Shown: positions 1 to 10,488 of the stretch, in pieces | Layout: the number at the start of each line of letters is the position of its first letter | How positions within the stretch are numbered: position 1 is the first letter of the stretch | The notes under the pieces: model-generated | What the model was told of the DNA's origin: nothing | The model's database searches: none | The model's input: the letters and a program-made list of their open reading frames with translations, nothing else | Translations under genes and position numbers: made by a program | NCBI GenBank assembly: GCA_037355855.1 | Contig: CM074765.1 | Location: forward strand, 3,906,001 to 3,970,000 | Length of the DNA stretch: 64,000 nt | Origin: Pseudo-nitzschia pungens | Taxonomy: Eukaryota > Bacillariophyta > Bacillariophyceae > Bacillariales > Bacillariaceae | Reading direction: 5' to 3'

Positions 1-118
1 ACCCCCGGGTGCGGATGCAACCCCCGGTGCGTTTACCGACAAGGAAAACGCCGCGCCTCCGTCCCTGCCGAACCCGAGCACCACCACGCGTCCGCGGAAC
101 AAGGCCCTTCGGAGGTAG
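1..118 (+). CDS. 3' end of an unidentified gene (partial, enters from left edge)
   Basis: In the frame starting at base 2 the first 38 codons are open and end at TAG 116-118. The peptide is rich in Pro, Ala, Thr and Asn and ends in a basic tail (RPRNKALRR). GC content is high up to about base 250 and then drops, as at other gene ends here. No domain is visible. A second open frame overlaps and could equally be the real one, so both the frame and the existence of the gene are inference. Confidence 0.3.
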   Translation, partial: PPGADATPGAFTDKENAAPPSLPNPSTTTRPRNKALRR

Positions 119-880
119 AACGGGTTCCGAAGCCGCGGGATGCTTCCGGTTCGAAGCGTCCGGTTGCGATGGCGGGCGAGAATCGAACGAATCAATCATC
201 TCCCGCATCGGCGGGGGTGTTGCGTTCGACCAAACACCGGTTTCGATCGGCGCGATCGTGTGCGCCCCGCAAAGGAAACCGGGAACCGATAGATACTACA
301 ATTGCAATTGCAATACGCGTCCCGCAGAAATCAATGAAGATAGGTGTACAAATAGTCATACAGTAACAATATATAATACTACGTAATAATAATAACACGA
401 AAATGGTTTTGAAACTAGAAACAAAGGCAGTTGGCATACCCGCAGATGTTGATAGTGTCACAGTTGGTGTACGCTTCGCATCTCGAAAAAAACAACACGA
501 ATGCTTCGCGGCTTACTGCAAGCCGTTCGTCACGTCGTCGGCACCGAATGCATTCCCTGCAACCTTACAGATAATAATACCAAACTGCCCCTTTCTCGGT
601 GAACGAATCATTCCTACACCCGGTTCGTTCGTTGCAACTCTACCGAAGCATCGAGCATTCAGTGTTGTCGGCTTGGATACAGGGGCTGCGCGAACACGAC
701 TCCGAAAATGCAAAATGTTGAAGGCAACGACGAGTTCCCGAGAGTCTCTCTCGGCAAATCCGTTCGTTTCGGCAATGGTGGAAACTCCCGCGAAATCGAT
801 CGCGCTCTCGAACGGCTTCGCGCGGCGCGGCGCGCCACCGGCGATCGGCGTCGGAACGAGCGTCGATCGAAGGGTCCGTC
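119..880. other. intergenic spacer
   Basis: I see no convincing gene here. The region is AT-rich after about base 290, between the putative gene end at 118 and the stop of the convergent flavoprotein gene at 881. Confidence 0.5.
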
Positions 881-2827
881 TCACCGCAAAAAGTCCACCA
901 GCGAGGGAGCCCCGGAGGGATCTCCCCCGCCGAGAATCGTCCGGAAGGTCGACACCGCCCTGCGGCCCAGCGCGACGTGGAATTCGTCCGGATCCAGCGG
1001 AACGATCCCGTGGTTCGGTCGCCTCTCCAGAATGGCGTTGGCCGCCTCGATTCCGGTGACGTAGGCCTTTTCCTGGCTCCAGCTCCCGTGCCGGGTCCGG
1101 ACCAGATCCCCCGCGAAGTAGACGTTGGGAATCTCGCCGGATCGGACGCCCGGCATGTTGGCGTACGATCCCGGGGAGTACCAGTTGACGGCCTGCGGGA
1201 GCTTGACCACGGCCGCGTCGACCACCCCCGCTTCCGAGCAGCCGCTCCCGAGAATGGTGTCGAGGTCGGCCTTGGCCTTTTCGACGATGTCTCGGTCGTC
1301 CATCACCAGCAGGGAGGCGGCGTGGTAGTAATCGACCTCGATGACGCTGCCCTCGTTGCCGTCCCTCTTGCCGATGCCGTGGAGCTTGGTGATGTCGAAA
1401 AAGGTCATCCCGACGCCCTCGTCGAATCCCCAGCAGGCGTTGGCGGAATACGGGGTGTCCACGAATCGGTCCAGGTAGAGACGGGTGGCCAGGACCCCCG
1501 TCCCCCGCAGGTTCGCGAACCGACGAAACTCCGCGTGCCTCGCCAGGACCGGGCTGAACCGGACGAACCGGCTCAGGGCGGCACCGCCCACCGCAAAGAC
1601 GACGGCGTCGGCGTCGAGGGTCGATTTCTCGATGGTGCCGTTTTCGCGGGTTGTCTCGCAGACGACCCCCTTGATGATCGGGGAGGATTCGCCCTCCCCC
1701 TCGCCGGTTTCGAAGCCAACGACTCGCGTCGACATTCGAAATTTTACGGCCTGTCGATCCCCTGCCGCGCCCCGTTCCATGTGCTCGACCCAGGGTTGAA
1801 AGATTCGCTCGCCGATGTTCCCCTTGCACCATCGCACGTCGAAGGAGTTCTGGCTCTTGAGGACAAAGAAATAGGCCATGCCCAGTGCCGCCGCCGCCGA
1901 GCACTCGGCTCCCGGAGCAAAGAGCCCCGTCAGGATCATGGGCTCGAAGGCCTCCTCGTAGCAGCGCCTCGAGACCCCGAGTTTGACGCACAAATCCCGA
2001 AAGGAAATCGCGTCGTATTTTTCCCAGGCCCCGGGAGAGTCGTCGAACTCGGAAAAGGCCAGCACGAGGGGCGCCGCGCTCGCCCGATCGAGGGCCGGCA
2101 GGTTCCGAAACCGCGTGTAGAGGGCCTGCGCGAGGCCCGTGGGGAGGGCCGGACTCTTCGAGCGGTACACGGGCCAGACGGCTTCGAGTCCGGACGGAGA
2201 GTACTGGCCCTGCTCGGCGTACCCGGTCAGCACCTCCTCGGGGTCCACCCAGTCGGCCTCGTCGAGCAGCCCGAAAATGTTGTGGTAGTTGTCCCAGAAT
2301 CCGTGCTGGCCGGCCTCGGCGGGCTTTTTCCCCTCCAGGCTCGAGAATCCGTCCCGCACCAGACCGCCGGCTCGGGGGGCCGCGTCGACGACGGTGATGT
2401 CCAGAAGGGTGTCGGTCTGGGAACCCAGCGCCTCGGCCGTCGAGAGGCCACCCCAGCCGGCGCCGATGACGACGACCTTTTTCTTTGGTTGCGCCGAATC
2501 GTCGCGGTCGCGGTCGCGATTGCGATCGGCGGGGTCCTTCGAAGCGGCGGACGGCACGGGATCGTTCGTCTCGGACGGATCCGCAACTCCGTCGTCGCTC
2601 TCGGCAGCGGAGGAGTACAGTCCCGTTCTGCGACGAGATGCCAACGACGAGGCGGGACGGTGATTGAGCGCTCTCCGAGGATCGTTGTGGTTGTGGTTGT
2701 GGTTGCTCTTATTTCTGTTATTCGGAGACACGAATGCTTCGGCAACAGGGATCGATGGACCGTTTGGCAGTGGCAAAAATACCACGATTGTCGTCGCGGC
2801 TAGTAGACGCAGCATCGCTTCGAACAT
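881..2827 (-). CDS. plastid-targeted carotenoid desaturase/isomerase-like FAD oxidoreductase
   Basis: A 648-residue protein. A dinucleotide-binding fold begins near residue 118 (VVVIGAGWGGLS), followed by an acidic residue ending the second strand (ITVVD) and a PRAGGLV segment typical of amine-oxidase/phytoene-desaturase flavoproteins. The C-terminal FAD motif (NVYFAGDLV, then EKAYVTGIEAANAIL) is as in zeta-carotene desaturases. The family oxidises or isomerises polyene substrates in plastid membranes; the exact substrate cannot be told. The start at 2827 gives a hydrophobic signal peptide followed by AEA|FVSP, matching the diatom plastid motif with Phe at +1. An in-frame ATG at 2893 is also possible. 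The open frame continues up to 3130 but there crosses a poly-A tract that would encode a Phe run, so that part is probably 5' leader. The linker at about residues 40-115 is low-complexity (HN, RD repeats). No intron is needed. Confidence 0.8.
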   Translation of the reverse strand: MFEAMLRLLAATTIVVFLPLPNGPSIPVAEAFVSPNNRNKSNHNHNHNDPRRALNHRPASSLASRRRTGLYSSAAESDDGVADPSETNDPVPSAASKDPADRNRDRDRDDSAQPKKKVVVIGAGWGGLSTAEALGSQTDTLLDITVVDAAPRAGGLVRDGFSSLEGKKPAEAGQHGFWDNYHNIFGLLDEADWVDPEEVLTGYAEQGQYSPSGLEAVWPVYRSKSPALPTGLAQALYTRFRNLPALDRASAAPLVLAFSEFDDSPGAWEKYDAISFRDLCVKLGVSRRCYEEAFEPMILTGLFAPGAECSAAAALGMAYFFVLKSQNSFDVRWCKGNIGERIFQPWVEHMERGAAGDRQAVKFRMSTRVVGFETGEGEGESSPIIKGVVCETTRENGTIEKSTLDADAVVFAVGGAALSRFVRFSPVLARHAEFRRFANLRGTGVLATRLYLDRFVDTPYSANACWGFDEGVGMTFFDITKLHGIGKRDGNEGSVIEVDYYHAASLLVMDDRDIVEKAKADLDTILGSGCSEAGVVDAAVVKLPQAVNWYSPGSYANMPGVRSGEIPNVYFAGDLVRTRHGSWSQEKAYVTGIEAANAILERRPNHGIVPLDPDEFHVALGRRAVSTFRTILGGGDPSGAPSLVDFLR

Positions 2828-4815
2828 CCCTTTTCTCCGACTGTGCTTTCCCGCTGTCGAATGATTCGTTCGTGACTGCAATTCCCCCACCATTCTCGTT
2901 GTTCGTTGTTCGTTGTTCGTTGTCGATGTCTTTCTTTGTTTCGAGATTATTGTTATTACGAAGTATTTGTCAGGACCGAAAGTGTCTCGTTCCACGTTTC
3001 TCTCGAAGAGGGAACGGAGGTGTTGCGAAGTGGATTTTTTTGCGCGGGCGGTGACGACGGATGATGAATGAGACCGAAGAAAAAAAAAAAAAAAAAAATC
3101 TGTCATCATCCGCCGATGACGCGGTTCCAATGAATTTTGGAAAACATGCTGTTCATTTCTCTCAAAATCTGAATTTCAAATTTCAACAATCAACAACCGT
3201 ACCGTACGTACGTACCGGTACAGACGAAGCAAGAATGATTGATTCATCAATCATACTCGTACGGTAACTTAGTTCATTCGTGTGCCCCATTTTTTTTTTA
3301 AAAAAAGGCAATGACGCCTTGTACCCGTGAAAAACTATAATGAATCACGTTTACCATAATGAATCATGTCGAGTGACAGCATCTTTGCTTTTTGGAATAT
3401 CTCCTTGCATACACCACCTCTGTTCAAAGTAAAGACATCCTCTGTTAGCTAACACTCTACTCTACAATGCTCTATATTCACTTTTAAACAACCTTGCTTA
3501 TTCTTCCCTTAGTAAGCTCTCGAATACAGAAATTGGGCCGAAAATTGTGTGTTTTCGAGTGACAGCATCGAGCCGGCATAGTTTTTCGGCTTGCGTGCAT
3601 GGTTTCCCAGCTTGCGCGCAGTCGAAAGAACATGATAATATTATTATTATGATTTATACCGTATGGTACATACATACAAAGAACAACAATTTTCAGACGT
3701 CAAGATGCTGTCACTCGATTGTATGGTCGCGTGTAGAAAATGTACCAGTGTCTACATTAACCATGATGGATCAATTTTTGGCAATTTTTCGAAAAAACCA
3801 CTAACTACAGGGGGCCAAAGCTATGGATGTAAGTCACTGATTTCAACAGGAGTTGTTGCAAACAGTCGGTTTATAGTGTTTACGAATAGGTTGTAACTTT
3901 CGTTGAGGAGGTTTCCGTTACTGGGAGGAGGTATTTGGTCAGATAGTGAGGCAACAATCTGTCACTCCGACGTGATTCATTTTAGTTTTTCACGGGTACG
4001 ATAAACTTTATGGTACCGTAATTACCGTATTCTACTTCTACTTCGTATTTTGATTGGAAGTGAGATTTGACAACTGCACGCAGAACCATTCCGAGAGAGA
4101 GAGGTTCTTCTTTGTTGGGCGATGGGTGACGACACGCAGTTTCGATCAAAACAGGATTCTTCCTCGGCGTAAATGAATCGAATCCATGCCTCGGCACACA
4201 CCGGTATGCTCCGTGCAGCGTACCGTAACCGCTCCCGGATTCGTTCGTCGACTGCACCGTTCCCTTGACACCAACGAGCGAGTCCCCATCGATGGAACGC
4301 GGGTTTTGTCCAAATGGAACGGAACGGAATGGAACGGAACGGATTCGTCTCGTCTCGCCTCGCCTCGCATGCTTGCCCGCAACCATGGACAACGCAATCA
4401 ACAGGAACCGAACACTCGAGCGTAATCAAACAAGAAAAAATGCTGTTCTCGCGACCCAGCGGCCGAGAGAGGACCGTTGGCAGCCCCGCAACGAATAGTG
4501 GCACAGATGACACAAAACAAAACAAAACAAAACAAAACAAAACAAAATCCGCGCACTGAGCATGGTACTCGTATGTTATTTTGTTTTATTGTATCGCATC
4601 GCATGGAATTGCGACTATCGAGAATTTTTTTTTTTCTTTTCCAACATAAATTTGGTACAGGTAGTTGCGGTGTCGTCGCAGATCTCTAGGTTTCTGCTCT
4701 CATCTCTTGCGCTGTGTCTGTGTACCGTACTGTTCATCTCTCTTCTTGACACGGCGAGTTTTGTTTCGCTTGTGGTTCCGCACACAATCCACCAACATGC
4801 TCCGAACAAATCGAG
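2828..4815. other. intergenic region with a candidate inverted-repeat element
   Basis: It holds the 5' leader of the flavoprotein gene (poly-A tract near 3081-3098), a possible inverted-repeat element at 3369-3718, and an AAAAC-type pentanucleotide run at about 4513-4547. Short open frames here are of low complexity and show no domain. Confidence 0.6.
3369..3718. repeat. 17-bp terminal inverted repeat pair, possible MITE
   Basis: TCGAGTGACAGCATCTT at 3369-3385 is matched exactly in reverse complement at 3702-3718. A third, direct copy of the first 15 bases lies at 3555-3569. No clear target duplication is visible, so its identity as a transposable element is inference. Confidence 0.4.
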
Positions 4816-5970
4816 CTAGACGTTCGCCACAGCAGCAGCAGCAGCACCACCACCACTATCGTCATCGTCATCATCATCGTTTGTGCTCTGCTGCCGCGAT
4901 GAGCCGCCATCCCGGCCATCGTCGATGGTCTTCGCGACTGTGGTGTTCTTCTTTCCGGTATCTGTCGTGGTTGGGGCCGCCGGGTTCTCGACCGATGCTT
5001 CCGCCTGGGAAACGGTCGCGGTTGTCGTCTCCGTCGTAGTCGTCATCTTCGTCGTCGTCCCCGCGTTGGCGTTTGCGTTGGCATTGGCGGCGCCGTGCCT
5101 GGTGTTGAGGTCGGCATTGACGTGAACGTTCCCGGAACCGTACACCGTGACATGATCGGGCAGATGACCGTGGACTCGCTTGTACCACAAAAGATACATC
5201 CGTGGGAACACCAAAAAGATGGCGGGCGCCACTGAGTGCAAGAAGGATGGTAGAAACCGAAACATCGAAGAAATTATCCAGCTGGCATCAGAATAATCAT
5301 TCCCTTGACGGATCTTTTTTGCGAAATCACGTAATTTATATACCCAGAAAAAGGACCAAATGATGATTTGAAAAACGACATAACGCAAAATTTTTCTGGT
5401 GTCTCCGACAGATTCCTTCACATTTCGAAGTATCCAGGCGAAAACCAAAAGTGCGATACGCATTGACCAAAGACTGACTTGGTAAAGCCAAAAATACACG
5501 GTGTTATAGTTTCCGAATTGATGCAAACTGCCGAACACCAGTGGTGGAATTAGACACACCAGAAACGGAACAATGATGTGCCGGGCAAGAACTTGTTGGT
5601 TGCGACGGAACCGCATCACTTTGTAGACCCGATAAAGCTTCAAAAAAAGGATCGCGTGCACCGCGAAGTTGCCGAGGAAACAAAAAGTCGTCGTATACTT
5701 CTTGCTAAACTCAAACTCAGAAAGAAAAATCTTAAATTGAACTTGCATGAACACAGTCCCAACTATCCAAAACAATGACCCGACACACATGACAGCTAAC
5801 AGTCGATATTGCCCCATCGCAACGATTGGTTTCTTTCGATACCAAAAGAGAAAGGTCAAGCATGCAAGATTGACAATCGTGGCGATAGTGTCATACGATA
5901 TCACAACACTTCGTATCACCTTCGCCGCGTATTCGGAGGGTGGGGGTTCTCTCTCTGTGGTGTCCACCAT
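4816..5970 (-). CDS. seven-transmembrane GPCR-like protein
   Basis: A 384-residue protein with seven hydrophobic segments, at about residues 21-43, 55-77, 93-116, 130-151, 158-185, 193-212 and 233-258. They are joined by short loops rich in Arg and Lys (for example KLYRVYKVMRFRR after segment 3). This layout, with a basic loop after segment 3, resembles the membrane part of class C/GABA-B-like receptors, but there is no ligand-binding domain and no motif decisive enough to prove receptor function. The last 120 residues are a hydrophilic tail of Asn-Ala, Thr and Asp repeats, presumably cytoplasmic. The ATG at 5970 is the first in frame and the first membrane segment follows about 20 residues later. 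A GAT/ATG trinucleotide run (about 6014-6046) lies just upstream. Confidence 0.6.
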   Translation of the reverse strand: MVDTTEREPPPSEYAAKVIRSVVISYDTIATIVNLACLTFLFWYRKKPIVAMGQYRLLAVMCVGSLFWIVGTVFMQVQFKIFLSEFEFSKKYTTTFCFLGNFAVHAILFLKLYRVYKVMRFRRNQQVLARHIIVPFLVCLIPPLVFGSLHQFGNYNTVYFWLYQVSLWSMRIALLVFAWILRNVKESVGDTRKILRYVVFQIIIWSFFWVYKLRDFAKKIRQGNDYSDASWIISSMFRFLPSFLHSVAPAIFLVFPRMYLLWYKRVHGHLPDHVTVYGSGNVHVNADLNTRHGAANANANANAGTTTKMTTTTETTTATVSQAEASVENPAAPTTTDTGKKNTTVAKTIDDGRDGGSSRQQSTNDDDDDDDSGGGAAAAAVANV

Positions 5971-6818
5971 TGCGGTACTGTCGTTTCGTCGTCACCAATT
6001 GATAATAAAGGTGACGATGATGATGATGATGATGATGATGATAAAAAATAAAAGGATCAGAATTGGATTTCAGCTGCAGCGAGTTCAAAGTCGTATGAGT
6101 AAGTTACCGTATTATGGTACGAGAACACCGTACACGACGTAATTAAGTTACCGGTACATACATACTCCGTGATTGTTGCCGCATCGAACACTGCATGCAG
6201 GAAGCAATGAACAGGAAGCACGGCAACGGCTGACGGCTTTTCGCTCATCTGTCATTGCTCATCGCCCATTGCCCAAAAAAAATGATGATGGAAGAAAGGA
6301 GTGATATTATTTCAAAAGACAGAAACTCATTTTGGTATCTCGCCATACTGCAAAAAAATAGTGACAACATCTTTGCATCCAAAGAACTACGAAGAGATTG
6401 TTTGAGTGATAAGAGAGTGGCCGACAACTGCCCGACACGAAAAATATCATTACCATGATAAGTGGCACGAGTAAGGTACCATTTTCTTTTGAGCAGTAAC
6501 TTATCATCTACACTACAATAATCAATCATAGTTCGAGCATAACCTTACCGTACCGTAAGTTACTTGAACTGCGTGGGCAAGATTCATGCACCCAGATTAT
6601 TCTTTGTACGTACGGTACGAAGATTCAAGTCTATTCCCCAGTCATGGTCCTACCGGTAGAAAAATAAGAAGTATCAATACTAAGGTTAATTACCGTACCG
6701 TACGGATCCCATAACAACTGATTTTTTAATTTAGCGGTAAGGTTAATTTTAATTTAACAGAAATAATAATTAACAGAAATAATTGACAGAAATAATTAAC
6801 AGAGATTAAAATAGAGAG
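5971..6818. other. intergenic spacer with ATG microsatellite and TACCGTA motifs
   Basis: No gene is supported. It contains a trinucleotide run at about 6014-6046 and clusters of TACCGTA/GTAAGTTAC at 6541-6562 and 6681-6705. Confidence 0.6.
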
Positions 6819-6820
6819 TA

Positions 6821-7501
6821 CTACCTCTGGTCCGAAATACTGGGCAATATAGCGAAAATCTTTGCACTTTGGATCAATTTTCAACCAATTCAAACCGTTC
6901 TTTTTGGGTTAAACTCTCCTCAACAAACTCTCTATGCCTGGTTAGACACTAGTTAGGCTGGTGGTATTCGTCTACCTTTCATTGGGACTTGAACAAGGCC
7001 TGTAAAGCCATGCCAATGTGATTTTACTGGTTGAAAGGCTTCCACCTGGCATTTGAGAGTCCGAGAAGTTTCTTCGAGAAGCTGAGACACTGAGCTTTTG
7101 TAAGAGACTACGAAGTAAGTGTTAGAAACATTAAGATAGTTCTTGTACTTTCATTTGTGTTCCAAAGAGACCCATTTTAGTGCCCGGGTGGTGTGTCCCA
7201 TTTGCATTGATTAGGTCTACAGGGGACCCAACGTACGCTAAAAATGAGTTTTTGGCAGGTTTTTTTTTTCGATCGCGCATTTTGTTTCGTGGTGCAAACA
7301 TGTGCACGTGCTTTAGTTCATGTGCACCTCTTTTTGCTCGCATGGATCTAATCAATGGATCTAATCGGATTGATCAAATTTTTAAAGTTTAAAATAATTC
7401 ATGTTTGTGGTACAAATTCTACGTATTTCTACGCTGAATGATACAGTATTTAGGACCGGATACAGAAGAGTCATCGGTCCGGTTTTTCGGACCAGAGGTA
7501 G
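6821..7501. mobile_element. TA-flanked inverted-repeat element, copy A (Stowaway/mariner-like MITE)
   Basis: The left end CTACCTCTGGTCCGAAA is the reverse complement of the right end TTTCGGACCAGAGGTAG. TA flanks both ends (6819-6820 and 7502-7503). TA target sites and CTACCTC-type ends are known from Tc1/mariner-derived Stowaway MITEs. The 681-bp interior has no transposase frame. A shorter diverged copy lies in opposite orientation at 44749-45376. The assignment to the Tc1/mariner group rests on the ends alone. Confidence 0.7.
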
Positions 7502-8219
7502 TAGTACGAGTACGTAGTAATTAACAGAGATTGTGGTACTAAATCTTATCCTGTTGTCTACAGTGAAAATCCTGGTGCGTATGGACCCAGCTCCATAGCT
7601 GATCGCCCTCCCATGGCAGCCCGTTACAACATCTTGCTAAGCCTGTTGCTAAGCTTCCTGTTTTGTGTAGACAGTTACTGCTGGTGGAGCTATGAGGATA
7701 ATATGTAGCTGCAGCAGGTACTAAAGAACCGGTCTGTTGTAGAAGATGAGGAGGGAGTGTGGGTGATGAGTAAGATTAGTAATAGACGAGGAGGTTTAGG
7801 TGCTCATACTAACCTGGTGCAAAATGTCTGTTTGCTCCTATTTTTGTTGATAAACGGACGTAAGGTTGCTTCGTATTACAATCAGAGTGAGGGTTTAGTC
7901 ACTAGTATGATTCTCTAGGGATTCATCCTTTCAAGTCGTAGCAGTAGTCCTAGTAGTAGTAGTAGTAGTAACCTTAGGTCCTTGTATTCATTCTGCCCGT
8001 CGGCATTCGTAGGATTTATAATAACTGTACTGAAACAGTGAACAGCAGCAACAATAACAGCACGCCGAGTGCTGGCAAATATTGAGACTACAGAATAGTA
8101 GTACTGTTCGAACGCTATTGCTACTAGCGGTGCTGCGCCCGGGTTTCTGTAACTGGTACAAATCCTACGCAAGAGCCTGGGTAACTTGACTGTAGCACCC
8201 CATAGCACTTGGAATAAGA

Positions 8220-8415
8220 CTGTTGCTAAGCGCTGTTGCTGGGCCTGTTGCTAAGCCTGTTGCTGGGCCTGTTGCTAAGCCTGTTGCTAAGCGCTGTTGC
8301 TAAGCCTGTTGCTAAGCGCTGTTGCTAAGCGCTGTTGCTAAGACTGTTGCTAAGCGCTGTTGCTAAGCCTGTTGCTAAGCCTGTTGCTAAGCGCTGTTGC
8401 TAAGCATGCTGCTTA
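8220..8415. repeat. tandem array of 12-13 bp TGTTGCTAAGC units
   Basis: About 15 head-to-tail units of TGTTGCTAAGCC, TGTTGCTAAGCGC or TGTTGCTGGGCC. The two lengths differ by one base at the unit end. Related single units occur near 7630-7660. No coding role is seen. Confidence 0.85.
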
Positions 8416-9363
8416 GCACACAGCCTAGCACCACCTTGTAGCTCCTGTTGCTGGGGCTGATACCTGTAGACTTAGTACAGCCCCCTACACAGGAACCTTA
8501 GCATCTTGGGGAAGGTGAATATCAACATATCCTACTAGTAGTACTAGTACTAGTAGTGCTACTACTTGTACTAGTACTGCTACTAATAGTACTACTGCTA
8601 CTACTACGCCGGGCATCCTCCACCATCGTGGCACCTGCATGGTGGTACTGAATAGTATCTGTACAACACGGAGTTGCTGGTAGCTGTAGCCAGCATCATC
8701 ATCCTCTTTTTCACAAAAATAATATCTATTCTTTGTCCTACATTTGTATCATCTATTCTATTGACATGGGGTTGTTGGTGGTAGTGGTGCTGTGGTTCAA
8801 CCAGGAGACAGATTTGGGTTGTTTTCTGGTAGTAGTAGTTACCACCACCAATGCACAGAAGCCCTGCTTTCTAGTACTAGGGAATGCAGCAGCACTTCGT
8901 CTCCAATCCAAATCGTCCCTTACCGTTCTTGTTGTTGGTTCTATTACTACTATTGCTGCTGGTTCTCCTTGAGTTGAATTTTGCTCCTCGCACTACTCAT
9001 GCGATTGTCGTTCATTGTTGTTTCTCATTCGACTCCTCCTCCCGGTGGTCAGAATCGAACCCGAACTCGATCCGTCTCGATTCAGAGGAGGAGCTGATCC
9101 TTGCTGATCGCGAGCTGCTTTCTTTGTTGCTCGTTCAGTAGTCCATGCCCTTTCAGACAGGAGGACGATGATTGCACTCCAGCAGACAACGACTCCTCGT
9201 CATCGGGTAATGACGACGCCATGGAAAGAGAATAGGTCAAGTCGCTCCGAACGCAATCGTCCTGGAACGGTAGAAGTTGTAGTAGTGTAGCATGGATGAT
9301 GAGGCGCGGGACGATGTGAGAGAATCGAAAAAAACAAAAATCGAGGGAAAAAAAAACACCACC

Positions 9364-9417
9364 CGATTCGATTCGATTCGATTCGATTCGATTCGATTCG
9401 ATTCGATTCGATTCGAT
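9364..9417. repeat. (ATTCG)n microsatellite
   Basis: Uninterrupted ATTCG pentamers, closely followed by a TTTCG run (9428-9455). Confidence 0.9.
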
Positions 9418-10412
9418 TGGATCAGATTCCTTTCGTTTCGTTTCGTTTCGTTTCACGGCGGCATACGCACATTGGAGAGAAAATCCACGACCGATTCTTG
9501 GTTCCAGGCAGAAACCGCATTTTGCATGGTTGGCATCGATGGCGTGCCGACGAAACGTCTGCCACTTGCGTGTGTCCACATGGCTTTCATTATGCGACTG
9601 GTTGCGAACGTCATGGTCCAAAGAAAGCAGTCTGGAATACGAAGTAGTAATGATGAGGATGCGATGCGATGCGATCAAGCGATGTTGCTCTGCGATATGA
9701 ATTTCCTATCGAGTCGGAATGCTTTCGATTTTATGGAATCAGAGCGGTGACCGTATAATTTTTTGGACTCGGCGACGACATCATTAGTAGTAGTACCTAT
9801 ATCATGCATCATTCTTGGTCGAAGCGGGAACACCGGAGGAGACGTGATAATCGTAGAAAGAATGCGACTCGAAGTCGTACGATACCGTACAGTATGAGCT
9901 GTGTCACTGGTGTGTCATCGCTCTTGCTCATGCCGTTTTTTGTTCTCGGCAGCGGCGAATGATGATGATGTCGCTCTTCTTCTTGTCACATAACGGAACC
10001 CAAGATTGAATCACACACCAACTCCGACCACCAGCCGTTTTCGCCGAAATTCTAGATTGGCAATCCAGCACGTAAACGTACAAACGGTAAGACTGAGTCA
10101 GTCACGAATCAACACGACTTCGGGGCGCCGAGGGCATCCCCACCATCCCGCATCCAAGCATCGTTTTTTCCATCCCGACGCGATACGATTACTCGTAAAC
10201 CTTACCGTACGCGATCCGAGATCCGAAACAAAATCGATGATCCGATGGTCCATCTTCTTGCATCCCATCATCGGACATCCGACGAAAGAAACCAATACCG
10301 TAAGTTACGGTAAACTTTAGCGGTAACCTTAACTTACTACTAAAGTGCGTCAACAAAACCAACAGCGAGGCCCATCACCGAATCGCGCACCCCACGGAAC
10401 GCAGTGATCGAC

Positions 10413-10455
10413 ATGACCGAATCCGACTCGCCCCCACCAGCGCAAGAAATCCCGG

Positions 10456-10488
<33 letters not shown>

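Larger units (their letters stand above)
7504..10412. other. gene-poor, repeat-rich region
   Basis: It contains the 12-13 bp array (8220-8415), AGTACTAGT-rich DNA at about 8530-8610, ATTCG and TTTCG pentanucleotide runs (9364-9417, 9428-9455) and TACCGTA-type motifs near 10295-10330. A 46-codon open frame starting with ATG at 9222 (minus) is Ser/Gln-rich but has no other support. Confidence 0.5.

Noticed and set aside
977..2803. 608-codon open frame on the plus strand
   Set aside because: It is antisense to the flavoprotein gene, whose Rossmann and FAD motifs are unmistakable; GC-rich codon use leaves the opposite strand open by chance.
7131..7355. 74-codon frame with a similar 62-codon frame at 44885-45073
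   Set aside because: The similarity is explained by both lying in the two copies of the same inverted-repeat element; starts and ends differ and no protein family is seen.
8220..8415. possible CRISPR-like array
   Set aside because: Units are directly head to tail with no unique spacers, in a eukaryotic nuclear context.
9082..9678. 198-codon minus-strand frame
   Set aside because: Much of it is the ATTCG/TTTCG microsatellite read as Ile-Glu-Ser-Asn-Arg repeats; only a 46-codon tail looks protein-like and nothing confirms it.
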